Assembly (NCBI RefSeq): GCF_000960995.1
Contig: NZ_CP009435.1
Location: 3,595,772 to 3,659,771 of the forward strand
DNA: 64,000 nt
DNA from: Burkholderia glumae LMG 2196 = ATCC 33617
GTDB taxonomy: Bacteria > Pseudomonadota > Gammaproteobacteria > Burkholderiales > Burkholderiaceae
Direction of reading: 5' to 3'
This document shows positions 18,420 through 27,500 of the stretch, piece by piece (position 1 is the first letter of the stretch; every line of letters starts with the position of its first letter). A model generated the notes under the pieces. That model worked only from the letters and a program-made list of their open reading frames with translations. It ran no database searches and was not told the origin of the DNA. A program made the translations under genes and the position numbers.

Positions 18420-19394
18420 TCAGGCCGCGTCGTGCTGCATCGCGCGGCGCGCGCGGTCGCGGCCACGCGCGCGCCATTGCGCCGGCGTCACGCCGACTTG
18501 CCGCTTGAACACGCGCTGGAATGCGGCATCGGACTGGTAGCCGACGCGCTCGCCGATCTCGGCGACCGACAGACCGCTCTCGCCCAGCAGCTTGCCCGCC
18601 ATCGTCATGCGGATCGTCGTCAGCAGATCGCTGGCCGAGCGGCCGAGCGCCTCGTCGAAGTGCCGCGCGAAAGTCGCGCGCGACATGTGGCAACGTTCGG
18701 CCAGTTCGGGCAGCGTCCACGGCCGCTCGGGCGCCTCGAACATCGCCGCCAGCGCCGGCTGCAGGCGCGGGCGCGCCGCCAGCGCGAGCAGGCCGCGCGG
18801 CGGCTCGCCCGCCTCGCTCGCGAAACGCATCGTCAGCGCGAACAACGCGCCCGACAGATGGTTGACGAGCGCCATGCTGCCCGCGCCGAGCTCGACCGAC
18901 TCCTCGCGCATCAGTTCGACGAGCCGCGTCAGCCGGTTGGTGCCCGGCGTCTCGCCTCCCGCGGCCCCGCTCGCGGACGCCGAAGTCCTGACCAGCAGAC
19001 GGCCGGGCAGATGGCCGCGCAGCAACTGCTGCGGCAGCGCGGGCAGCAGGAAACGGCCGCACAACAGGTCGGCCGGCGCGCCACGCCCTTTGTTCGTCAC
19101 CACGTCGAGGCCGTCGATGACCTGCATCGTCGCCCCCGCCGGCTTCCTGCCGCTGCCGTCGTGCAGCGTGTGCAGCGCTCCCGACGGCAGCATCACGATG
19201 TCGCCGGCGTGCATCGCGAGCGGCGGGCCGGCGCCGTCCTCGAACCAGGCCTGGCCGCGCAACAGCACGTGATAGTGAATCTCGCGCTCCGCCGCGGCCG
19301 CGCCTTGGATGCGCCAGGGCGCGCCGAACTGGCAGCGCGCGTCCAGTTCGCCCGTTACGGGCATCAAGGCAAGCAGGCAGCTCAGCAGGTCCAT
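18420..19394 (-). CDS. AraC family transcriptional regulator with N-terminal cupin domain
   Basis: 324 residues. The N-terminal half (about 1-170) is a cupin-type sensor with the metal-type segment HYHVLLRGQAWFED and MHAGDIVMLPSGALHTL. The C-terminal 100 residues carry two helix-turn-helix motifs: LAERCHMSRATFARHFDEAL and IGERVGYQSDAAFQRVFKRQ with the AraC ending VGVTPAQWR. The layout matches the cupin_6/AraC regulators that often control an adjacent reductase or isoprenylcysteine-type gene. No such target is adjacent here, so its regulon and ligand are unknown. Confidence 0.88.
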   Translation of the reverse strand: MDLLSCLLALMPVTGELDARCQFGAPWRIQGAAAAEREIHYHVLLRGQAWFEDGAGPPLAMHAGDIVMLPSGALHTLHDGSGRKPAGATMQVIDGLDVVTNKGRGAPADLLCGRFLLPALPQQLLRGHLPGRLLVRTSASASGAAGGETPGTNRLTRLVELMREESVELGAGSMALVNHLSGALFALTMRFASEAGEPPRGLLALAARPRLQPALAAMFEAPERPWTLPELAERCHMSRATFARHFDEALGRSASDLLTTIRMTMAGKLLGESGLSVAEIGERVGYQSDAAFQRVFKRQVGVTPAQWRARGRDRARRAMQHDAA

Positions 19395-19809
19395 GGTGGC
19401 TTCGGTTTCGATCGTGAGGGCAACCGCAAGGGCGTGGTCGAAGATGGCTAGGCCGAGATATTAAAGCATCGATATAGCCAATAACGTGATCGATTGACTC
19501 GAATCCGGATTGCGCCGTATATCTTGATGGCCACGCACCGGGACACGCCGCCGGCACGCCTGCGTTCGTTGGGTCGACTAGGCCGAGTTCCCGGACATCG
19601 GCCTGGGGGCCTCCCGCCGAGGACGGCGCGGCCGATATTGCCGCCCGCCCGGGTTGCCGCGCGGACGGCGGCCAGACCGCGAAGACCGCGACGGGAATAT
19701 GAAGGCAGATGGACGCCGTGCCGGAAGCGCAGCCTCGGCCGGCGGCATGCCGGGCGGCCGAGGGGGCTGGCGGGGGGCGTGCGGAGTTTGCTATACTCTC
19801 GCTCTTGCT
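19395..19809. other. Region between araC-type gene and tRNA-Ser
   Basis: 415 bp without a supported protein gene. A plus-strand promoter-like pair, TTGACT at 19494-19499 and TATATC at 19518-19523 with an 18-bp spacer, has no obvious gene behind it. TATACT at 19792-19797 is the probable -10 of the tRNA gene, although no good -35 is visible. Confidence 0.4.
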
Positions 19810-19900
19810 GGAGAGATGGATGAGTGGTTTAAGTCGCACGCCTGGAAAGCGTGTATAGGTTAATCGCCTATCGGGGGTTCGAATCCCCCTCTCTCCGCCA
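19810..19900 (+). tRNA. serX-like tRNA-Ser(GGA): tRNA-Ser (anticodon GGA)
   Basis: Acceptor arm GGAGAGA (19810-19816) pairs with TCTCTCC (19890-19896), followed by discriminator G and an encoded CCA. The anticodon stem CACGC/GCGTG encloses the loop CTGGAAA, giving anticodon GGA (reads UCC/UCU). The long variable arm (TATAGGTTAATCGCCTAT) is typical of class II tRNA-Ser, and the T arm contains GGTTCGAATCC. Confidence 0.97.
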
Positions 19901-19913
19901 AACGCCAAGCTTA

Positions 19914-19947
19914 AGCCGTTGATTTCGTCAGAAATCAGCGGCTTTTT
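19914..19947 (+). terminator. Intrinsic terminator after tRNA-Ser
   Basis: AGCCGTTGATTTC (19914-19926) pairs with GAAATCAGCGGCT (19931-19943) with one G-T mismatch, a GTCA loop and a run of five T. Confidence 0.85.
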
Positions 19948-20009
19948 CATTTGGTGACCATCAAATTGACCCACAAGCAAAACGGCGACTAGAGTCGCCG
20001 TTCGCATCG

Positions 20010-20384
20010 TCAAGCTCGACCGATCCAGCCTTTAACTTTTTCCCACCACCGGATCCTCTCGACCGGCAAGCAATGGTAGGCCGGAAATCCGTCCTTTTGC
20101 GGCTCGGGGCGATAGGTTGGCGGCTCGGCTCTGGGCGCGCGAGACTCAGACGGCGGCACTCTGACTGGCGGTGTTGACGCTGAACCGATGAATGTATGGT
20201 TAGGGCCATAATCTTTGCGGCTGATGAAGCTCGCACGATTCGGTGGAACGGGCCGCCCCTGTTCGTCTACTGACAGCGTTTCGAACGCTACGAGCGGAAC
20301 ACACCACTTTGCTCGGTCGCGGGGAACGACTTCGTCTTTCTCATTCCAACAATTGAGTAAAGTCGAATTGGTGCCGGCCCGCAC
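20010..20384 (-). CDS. Hypothetical protein in tRNA-adjacent low-GC patch
   Basis: Up to 124 residues from a GTG at 20384; later starts are possible. I do not recognise the family. The composition is balanced (KDYGPNHTFIGSAS, a Pro/Arg-rich middle, WWEKVKGWIG at the end), unlike the Arg/Ala shadows elsewhere, which argues that it is or was coding. It lies in sequence clearly less GC-rich than the core, directly behind a tRNA gene, a common landing site for mobile islands. It could be a truncated remnant. Confidence 0.4.
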   Translation of the reverse strand: MRAGTNSTLLNCWNEKDEVVPRDRAKWCVPLVAFETLSVDEQGRPVPPNRASFISRKDYGPNHTFIGSASTPPVRVPPSESRAPRAEPPTYRPEPQKDGFPAYHCLPVERIRWWEKVKGWIGRA

Positions 20385-20667
20385 GGCACGAATTAACGCC
20401 CTCGCCGCTCAGCAGCGATGCCTGGGCCAGATCATCGCAGGCCCTCTCGGCTTTTGCAGTCCGCGGTGTATCGCGCACGCGGCCGAGCAGCACGGCCGCG
20501 TGTCGGAAGGCGAGGCGCTGGTGACGATCCACTGAGGTGGCCACCGACACCGTCCAGTCGTTGCACGGCCAGGCGATGCAGCGGCATTGCCGAGACGCCG
20601 GCTAACGTTGAGTGGGTACAGCGGCTCTGATAGCCTATCGCGATCGAAGCAACACGAGGGCGCAGTG

Positions 20668-20847
20668 ATGGCAACGTGTGTGAGCTTTTCGAAAGCGTTT
20701 GAGGGCAATATGGCCGCTTTACGGTTGCCGGTGCCTGCTACCTTGTTTTCGACGCTTCAAACATCGATCGCCAGCGTGTCCGCTGCAACGGCTACGGCAT
20801 GCGCGCAAAGCTCGTTACCCGAGGCAAGCGATGAACTGGATAGGTGA
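20668..20847 (+). CDS. Small hypothetical protein, 59 residues
   Basis: The ATG at 20668 follows a GAGG at eight bases. The product begins MATCVSFSKAFEGN and is Ser/Ala/Thr-rich without a recognisable domain. Its stop overlaps the GTG start of the next small ORF as GTGA, suggesting possible coupling. The alternative is that this stretch is non-coding upstream DNA of the next gene. Codon use is less GC-biased than neighbouring core genes. Confidence 0.3.
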   Translation: MATCVSFSKAFEGNMAALRLPVPATLFSTLQTSIASVSAATATACAQSSLPEASDELDR

Positions 20848-21038
20848 TCGCCTGTTGCTGCTGCTCACTGGCGCTGTGTGCGTTCGCGTGCTGGCTCGTT
20901 ATCCGTTTGACTGGGGAATGGTTTTCGACGCTGATGCTCGTGGTTTCATATCTCGTCTTGTTCGCTGAGAACTCGCGCTTGCGCAAGCTGCTTGAACGCA
21001 ACGGCATTGATCCGCGGCGTAGACGAGCGCGGGAATAA
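20844..21038 (+). CDS. Small membrane protein, possibly frameshifted at its 5' end
   Basis: 64 residues from the GTG at 20844: two hydrophobic segments, then a charged tail ENSRLRKLLERNGIDPRRRR. A better start signal (GAGG six bases before ATG 20831) reads MNWIGDRLLLLLTGAV in another frame, which would join smoothly to AFACWLVIRLTGEW of this ORF after one base is skipped near 20880. So either the GTG start is real, overlapping the preceding ORF, or the gene carries a one-base frameshift or a sequencing error. Family not recognised. Confidence 0.45.
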   Translation: MIACCCCSLALCAFACWLVIRLTGEWFSTLMLVVSYLVLFAENSRLRKLLERNGIDPRRRRARE

Positions 21039-21246
21039 CCCGCCCTCGCTTGCCCGGTGTTGCGACTGCGTTCCAAGCGTGCCTAGCGTTTCTGGTCACA
21101 ACGGGAAAGCCTACACCTACCCGCATTCTTGTGGCGTGGCGGCGCTCGAAGCCTCCCTTTGACGCCGCGCGCACCGCCCTTTCGTCCATCCCGACGCGGG
21201 CCGCTTCTCTGCGGGCCGGCACGGCCGGCCGCCGGCCCGCTTCGCC

Positions 21247-23208
21247 TCAGCGCAGCCGAAACACCCGCACGGCATCGGCCAGTCTGCCCGCCTCGTCACG
21301 CAGCGTCACCGCCTGCCGCCGCGCATCGTCCACCACCTGGGCGTTCTGCTGCGTCACCTCGCCGATCTGCGTGACCGCCTGATTGACCTGCTCGATGGCC
21401 TGCGACTGCTCGCGCGACGCCTGGCTGATCTCGCCCATGATGTCGCGCACCTGGCCCACGCGTTCGACGATGCCCTGCATCGTGGCGCTCGCCTCGCCGG
21501 CGATCCGCGCCCCGCTCTCGACGGTGCCCGTCGATTCGGCCACCAGCGCCTCGATTTCCTTGACGGAGGCGGCGCTGCGCTGCGCGAGCGAGCGCACTTC
21601 GCCTGCCACCACCGCGAAGCCGCGCCCCTGCTCGCCGGCCCGCGCCGCTTCCACGGCCGCGTTCAACGCCAGGATGTTGGTCTGGAACGCGATGCTCTCG
21701 ATCACGCTGGTGATATCGGCGATGCGGCGCGCGGCGCGGCCGATCTCGTCCATCGTCGAGACCACGCGCTGCACCGCACGGCCGCCCTCGAGCGCGGCCT
21801 CCGAGGCGCCGGCCGCGAGCTGGTTGGCCTGCACCGCGTTGTCGGCATTCTGCTGCACGTTCGAGGTGAGCTGCTCCATGCTCGCGGCCGTGCGTTCGAG
21901 GTTGCCGGCCTGACTGGCGATGCGCGTGGCGATGTCGCCGCTGTCGCTGGCGATCTGCCCGGTGCGTTCGGACATCGCGGCGGCCCCTTCGCGCACCTGC
22001 GCGACGATCCGCGCGAGTCCGTCGCCAATGCCGTCGACGGCGCGAATCAGGCGGCCGATCTCGTCGTCGCGCACCGGCTTGCCGGCACCGATGCGCACGC
22101 TCAGGTCGCCCGCGGCCAACCGCTCGGAGGCCATTGCGGCCTCGTCGAGCGGGCGGCTCACGAGCCGTCGCACGGCCAGCACGAACAGCACGCCGAACGC
22201 CACCACCAGCGCCATCCCGACCAGCAGGAAACGGTCGCGCGTGGCGGTCACGTCGGCCATCACCTCGTCGCGCGGCGCCACGCCGCCCACCAGCCAGTGC
22301 CATTCGGGCACATAGCTGAACGACACGTACTTGTCGCTGGGCGCATGCTCGCCCAGCGCCGCATCGACGGAGCGATACTCGAGCCTGCCCTGCTTCATCT
22401 CCAGCATCCGGCCGTAGGGCGCGCTGGTCTCGTCGGCCGGCTTGCCGGCGCTCAGCGGATGCACGGTGAACTTGCCGCGGTCTGGTCCGTTCGAGGCGTC
22501 CATCGCGAAGAAATAGCCGCGCTCGCCGATCTTCAGCTGCCGGATGTCGGCCTCGATCGCGCGGATCTCGGCACCCACGTCAACGCCGACGAACAATGCG
22601 CCGATCACGCGCCCGCTCGCGTCGGTGAGCGGCTTGTACTGCGTGATGTAACGTTTGCCGAACAGCGCGGCCAGGCCCGTGAAGGTGCGCCCGGCCAGCA
22701 CCGGCCCATAGGCCGGGCCCTTGCGGTCGAGCAGCGTGCCGACCGCCCGCGAGCCGTCGTCCTTCTTCAGCGAGGTGGTCACGCGCACGAAATCGTCGCC
22801 GCGGCGCGCGAACACGGTGGCGATCGCGCCGCTGCGTGCGAGAAACTCGTCGGGGATGGAGAAATCCATGTCGAGCACGCGCTCGCCGGCCTTCAGGGTG
22901 GGCGCCGGGGTGCCCTGAATGTCCACCTGCCGCGTCTCATCGAGCGAAACGCCGGCCGACAGCAGGCTCTGGAACTGCGTCATCGCGCGGCCGACCTCGG
23001 CGGTCAGCGCCGTGTCGAGCAGCGTGATGGTCTCGGCAATCGACTGGTCCTTCTCGTCGATGCGCATCAGCACCTGCCCGGTGACCTGCTGGCCCGCCGA
23101 GCGCGTGAGCGCCCAGGCGAACACGGCAAGGCTGAGCGCGAACAGCAGACAGGAAAGAACGGCGAGTCGCACGCCGATGCCGGCGCGACGCATGGGGAAA
23201 AAATCCAT
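21247..23208 (-). CDS. Methyl-accepting chemotaxis protein with periplasmic Cache domain
   Basis: 653 residues from ATG 23208; ATG 23193 is also possible. A first membrane helix (about residues 8-32, LAVLSCLLFALSLAVFAWAL) precedes a 300-residue periplasmic Cache_3/Cache_2-like sensor. A second helix, a HAMP segment and the cytoplasmic signalling domain follow; the hairpin tip is visible as ERTAASMEQLTSNVQQNADN ... AFQTNILALNAAVEAARAGEQGRGFAVVAGEVR. It relays ligand binding to CheA/CheW. The ligand is unknown and no che genes are nearby. Confidence 0.92.
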   Translation of the reverse strand: MDFFPMRRAGIGVRLAVLSCLLFALSLAVFAWALTRSAGQQVTGQVLMRIDEKDQSIAETITLLDTALTAEVGRAMTQFQSLLSAGVSLDETRQVDIQGTPAPTLKAGERVLDMDFSIPDEFLARSGAIATVFARRGDDFVRVTTSLKKDDGSRAVGTLLDRKGPAYGPVLAGRTFTGLAALFGKRYITQYKPLTDASGRVIGALFVGVDVGAEIRAIEADIRQLKIGERGYFFAMDASNGPDRGKFTVHPLSAGKPADETSAPYGRMLEMKQGRLEYRSVDAALGEHAPSDKYVSFSYVPEWHWLVGGVAPRDEVMADVTATRDRFLLVGMALVVAFGVLFVLAVRRLVSRPLDEAAMASERLAAGDLSVRIGAGKPVRDDEIGRLIRAVDGIGDGLARIVAQVREGAAAMSERTGQIASDSGDIATRIASQAGNLERTAASMEQLTSNVQQNADNAVQANQLAAGASEAALEGGRAVQRVVSTMDEIGRAARRIADITSVIESIAFQTNILALNAAVEAARAGEQGRGFAVVAGEVRSLAQRSAASVKEIEALVAESTGTVESGARIAGEASATMQGIVERVGQVRDIMGEISQASREQSQAIEQVNQAVTQIGEVTQQNAQVVDDARRQAVTLRDEAGRLADAVRVFRLR

Positions 23209-23451
23209 AGGGGTATGTGTACTTGAAAAGCCATCGGGCTTGCCCGGCAGCGCACGAGGGTATTTCGCGCATGGCCGGACAGCGGAACGCGGACAGGTGC
23301 GCGCGGCCGCCACCCGAGAAAGGCTGGATGACGGGGTGACCTTTTAACGGCACCCTGTCATCGATCTTTATATGAATATTTCAAAAATATTGCAGTTTCC
23401 CTGCGAAATGTAAAACCGGCGCCGGCCGCCGGCACGGCGCGGACCTCGCGC

Positions 23452-23727
23452 TCACTGCCACTCGGCCACACCGCCGTGATGCGAACAGGTACCGGAACGA
23501 TGGCGGCTGAAGCTGTAGCTGCCGTCACGGCACCTCGCCGATGCGCCCTCGGGCACGCGCCCGTCCTTGGTATGCGCGGGCGCGTGGACCTCGTCGCCAT
23601 CGCGGTTGCGGTAGTGACCGTGTTCCCGCAGCTGCGCCTCGTCGGGCTGCACGGGCTGCACGGGCTGATAGGCGTCGGCGGCAGCGGCGCACAGCAGGCA
23701 GGCCGCAAACGCCGCGGCGAGCCGCAT
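23452..23727 (-). CDS. Small secreted DUF3761-type protein
   Basis: 91 residues from ATG 23727, chosen because it gives a clean signal peptide (MRLAAAFAACLLCAAAADA); an upstream in-frame ATG at 23772 would add 15 residues. The mature part has GHYRNRDGDEVHAPAHTKDG and a CRDGSYSFSRHRSGTCSHHGGVAEW ending with two Cys, the DUF3761 pattern. Function unknown; likely periplasmic. Confidence 0.75.
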   Translation of the reverse strand: MRLAAAFAACLLCAAAADAYQPVQPVQPDEAQLREHGHYRNRDGDEVHAPAHTKDGRVPEGASARCRDGSYSFSRHRSGTCSHHGGVAEWQ

Positions 23728-23819
23728 GGCGAACGCCGCGCCGGCCGCGGCCGATCGGTGGACGTGACGCACGGCGGCGCGCGGCGGCTAGACGGGCCTG
23801 GGCCGGACCGGCAGCCGGC

Positions 23820-24083
23820 TCATTCGCTGCCGAAGGTGGTCAGCGTCGATTGCAGCGTCGCGCCGCAGCTCGTCTTGTGGCCGTCGAACGCCACCGCGCG
23901 GCCGCCCACGGTGAACTCCGGATTGCCCTCGGCGATCACGCAGGCCTGGTGGCCGGCGATCGGACACACGCAGAGGTCGCCGACGCGCGCGACGGGCTTG
24001 CCGTCCACCAGCAGGCTCGAATCGCCGGTCTGCACCACGCCGCCGTGGCTCGTCGGATCGCCGACGCGAATCACGTTCTTCAT
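23820..24083 (-). CDS. PAAR domain protein (type VI secretion spike tip)
   Basis: 87 residues from ATG 24083. It begins MKNVIRVGDPTSHGG and has the Cys/His-rich PAAR core (DLCVCPIAGHQACVIAEGNPEFTVGGRAVAFDGHKTSCGA). PAAR proteins cap the VgrG trimer and carry effectors. It is the last gene of the vgrG-rhs-immunity module, 67 bp after the immunity gene. The Rhs protein itself lacks an N-terminal PAAR, so this one may supply the tip in trans. Confidence 0.9.
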   Translation of the reverse strand: MKNVIRVGDPTSHGGVVQTGDSSLLVDGKPVARVGDLCVCPIAGHQACVIAEGNPEFTVGGRAVAFDGHKTSCGATLQSTLTTFGSE

Positions 24084-24150
24084 CTGTGTCTCCCTGGTAC
24101 GTTGAATCGGCACGAAGCGCGCCCGGGCTCGCGCGGGCCCTTGACAGCGC

Positions 24151-24585
24151 TCATGCGTATTGGAGGTCGAGCGTCAGGTCGCCCTGGCGCGGGTCGAAAC
24201 TGAACAGCGCGGTGCCCCAAGCGCACGGTTCCAATCTCGCCTTGGCCGGATGCGGATTGACCACCTGCAGGCCCGAAGCAGCCGCGACGGCCTGCACGAT
24301 CTTCGACTCGGTGATGCTGGCCTTGAAGAATCGGATCAAATCGAACAGCACCGCGACTCCCTCGATGCGCCCGCTGTTGACGTCGAACACGCATTGGGCG
24401 GCGTAACCGCACAGCGAAACGGGTTTCGTCACGCGATAGCGCAAAGCGCCGTTCGGTACGCTTTCCGGGGCGTCACACAAGGCCCGAAGGTCGTGGGCCA
24501 GCGCGCCGGACGCGTCGACCGCGATCCGGACCCGCTCGAGGTCCACCGCTCCGGTCGCCCAATCAATATGTAGTGCCAGCGTCAT
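24151..24585 (-). CDS. Probable immunity protein for the Rhs toxin
   Basis: 144 residues. It has no signal peptide or membrane helix, so it should be cytoplasmic. I do not recognise the fold; visible segments are LALHIDWATGAVDLERVRIA at the start and a C-terminal FSFDPRQGDLTLDLQY. Its ATG overlaps the rhs stop by four bases (ATGA), the usual position of a cognate immunity gene. G+C is visibly lower than the Rhs core, as is common for exchangeable toxin/immunity tails. The role is inferred from position. Confidence 0.7.
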   Translation of the reverse strand: MTLALHIDWATGAVDLERVRIAVDASGALAHDLRALCDAPESVPNGALRYRVTKPVSLCGYAAQCVFDVNSGRIEGVAVLFDLIRFFKASITESKIVQAVAAASGLQVVNPHPAKARLEPCAWGTALFSFDPRQGDLTLDLQYA

Positions 24586-27500
24586 TTCGAATAACCGATG
24601 ATTTTTCCCGTATCGATCAGGTTGGCCTTGTCCTGATTCTCCAGAAAGTACTGCGTCGCGCCACCGGCACCGAGGTGCGGATTGGCCGCCGCCGTTCCCT
24701 TGGCCATGCAGGTGTCCTTCGTCACGACATAAGCATGCAGTTGGGTGCGCATGTCGCGGATGCCCCGCCCGGATGCATTGCCCTTGTGCGCGACCTGCAC
24801 CGAATCGTTGTACTCGCGTGCCGTTGACGAGGCCAGCACGCCGCTGCTGGTCACGAAGTAGTTGCCGGGTGCGGGGCCGTGCGGATACAGGGTATAGAGC
24901 ACGGTGCCGCGCTTGACCACCACGTTCTGGTATGAATCGACGCCGCTGTACGGGTCGGTGCCCTGCCAGCTGCGCGCGGTGGCGGTGGGATTGCGCCCCT
25001 CGCACGGATTGCACTTCGGGCAGCGGGCCGGCTTGCCGCCCGCGCCGCCGGCCGGCGTCCCGGCGAGGCCGAGCGGGTCGATCCACTGCACCGGATTCGG
25101 CACGTAGGCGAACTCGTTCAGGCCGCCGAGCAGCTCGGCCGGGTCTTTCGACACGTAGCGCCCGACGTCGGCCGCGTAGTAGCGGTGACGATTGTAGGCC
25201 AGCCCGCTTTCGTCGTCGAAGTGCTGGCCCTGGAAGCGCAGCGGATTGCGCACCCGCTCGCCGGTGGCCTTCGAGACCCGCTCGATCACGTCGCGCGCCT
25301 CGCCCCAGGCCTGGTAGCGCGCCTCCCAGACGATCTCGCCGAGCTCGTCGGTGATCATGCGCGGCGTGCCGATCTGGTCGCAGTGATAGAACGCGAGCCG
25401 CGCCTCGGCGCCGCGCTCGGGCACCCGCAGCAGCGGGTCGTCCTCGGGCGTGTAGCGTTCGTGCTCGCGCGCCACGGGCGTCGGCATGCCGGTCACGGGC
25501 GCGCCGGTGTACTGCGCGAGCGGCACGAAGGTGCCGGCCTCGTACAGATAGTGCCGGCTGTACTCGGGGCCGCTTTCATAGGCGAGCGTGTCGCCGTCCC
25601 AGCCGAACACGCTCGCCTGCCCGTCCACCACGCGCGCGATGCGCCGCCCGAACGCGTCGTAGAAGTAGCGCGCCTCGGTGCGCGTCGTGGCGGTCTCGGT
25701 CCGCACGCCGACCAGCCGGTTGAAGCCGTCCCACTCGAAGCGCTGCACGCGGCCGGGCGAGCGCTTCTCGGTCACGTTGCCCTGCGCGTCGTATTCGAAA
25801 TGGGTGCCGGCGTAGTCGCGCAGCAGGTTGCCGAGCACGCGCGGCAGCGGCGCCGCCTGCGTGGTGCCGGGCGGCACGTAGCCGACGGCGCCGGCGATGC
25901 TGCCGGCCGCGGGCAGGCCCGGGGCGGCCGCGTCGACGAAGTTGCCGGCCGGATCGAACGCGAAGCGCTCGCCGAGGTTCGGCGTGACCGCCTCGATCAG
26001 CCGCCCGACCGGGTCGTAGCGGTAGCCGGTGGAGCCGGCCTGGCTGTCATCCACCTGGGTGAGTTGGCTGGCCGCGTCGTAGCAATAGTGGCGCGCGGCC
26101 AGCGCGGCCGGCGCATCCTCGCGGTGCAAGGCCTGCTTGGCGAGCCGCCCCGCCGGATCGCGCGTGGTCTCGCCGACCAGCTTGCCCGGCAGCGCGCGGC
26201 GCACCTCGCGATGCAGGTCGTCGCGCTCGAACTGCACGCGCTCTTCGCCGTCGAGCGCCATGCCGTGGACGTAGCCCGAGCCGTAGGTGAGCCAGTCCAC
26301 GCGGTGGCCGTCGGGGCGCACGGTGCGCACGCGCGCGCCGAGTTCGTCGTAGGCATGATGCCAGACCACGCTGCGCGCCTCGCCGAACAGCATGCTCGCA
26401 TGATGCTCGCGCACCAGGTTGCCGACCGGATCGTAGAAGTGCTGCACGCGGCTGTGGGCGTTGCGCGCGTCGATCAGGCGGCCGAGCGCGTCGTAGGCGA
26501 AGCGCTCTTCGACCTCGCCGCTGACGTGGCGCACCAGGCGCCCGCCGCGGTCGTACTCGACCTGCGTGATGCGCCCGGCGTCGTCGATCGAGGCGAGCTG
26601 GCCGCTGTCGGCGTCGTATTCGTAGCGCGTGAGCTTGCCGTCGAAGCCGACCGTCTCGAGCAGGCGGCCGAGCGCGTCGTAGCGGAACTGGAAGCTCGCA
26701 TGATTCGCGTCGGTCAGGCGCACCAGCCGGCCGATCCGGTCGTAGCCGTAGCTGAGCGTGTGGCCGGCCGCGTCGGTGCGCGCACCGATCCGGCCGGCCG
26801 CGTCGTAGGTGAAGCGCGTGACGCGCTGCAGCGCGTCGGTGCTCGCCAGCAGCCGGCCCTCGGCGTCGTACTGGAAGCGCTCGACGCCGGCCGCGCTGCT
26901 CGCTTCCTCGAGCGTGCCGTTGGCGGCGTAGCGATAGGCGGTGGTGCCGCCGGCCGCATCGGTGGCCGCGACGAGCCGCCCCCGGGCGTCGTAGGTCCAG
27001 GTGCTGGTCTTGCCTGAGCAGTCGGTATACGACGCGAGCTGGCCGGCATCGTCGTAGGCCATCAGCTTGGTGCCGCCCTTCGCGTCGGTCACCTCGACGG
27101 GGCGCCCGGCGCCGTCGTAGACGTAGCGGGTCTTGTGGCCGAGCGGATCGATGTCGGCCGACACGTTGCCCTGGTCGTCGTACTCGCGCTGCCAGGCATA
27201 GCCTTGCGGATCGACCAGCCGCACCATCTGGTCCTTCTCGTCGTAGTGCATCTCGAGCACGCTGCCGTCCACGCGCTGGTGGCGCACCAGGTTGTCGCGC
27301 GCGTCGTAGTGCATCCGCTCCACGCCGCCGTCGGCATAGGTGTGCTGCACGAGGTTGTGGTTCGCGTCGCGATACATCCACTCCTCGCCGCCGTCCGGAT
27401 GGATGATGCGGAACGTGTAGCCGTGGCGGTCGTAGTAATGGCGCGTGACGCCGCCGTGCGCATCGGTGACGCTGACCATCCGGAAGTTCGGATGCCAGGC

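Noticed and set aside
19494..19823. Plus-strand 109-codon frame behind a promoter-like pair, running into tRNA-Ser
   Set aside because: The translation is Arg/Pro-rich and the frame enters the tRNA gene; only the promoter-like pair is noted.
20409..20708. Minus-strand 99-codon frame in the low-GC patch
   Set aside because: No recognisable features, no good start signal, and it overlaps a better plus-strand small ORF.
19810..21246. Integrated genomic island with attachment repeats at tRNA-Ser
   Set aside because: I found no integrase and no second copy of the tRNA 3' end in the window; only a short scar-like patch is supported.
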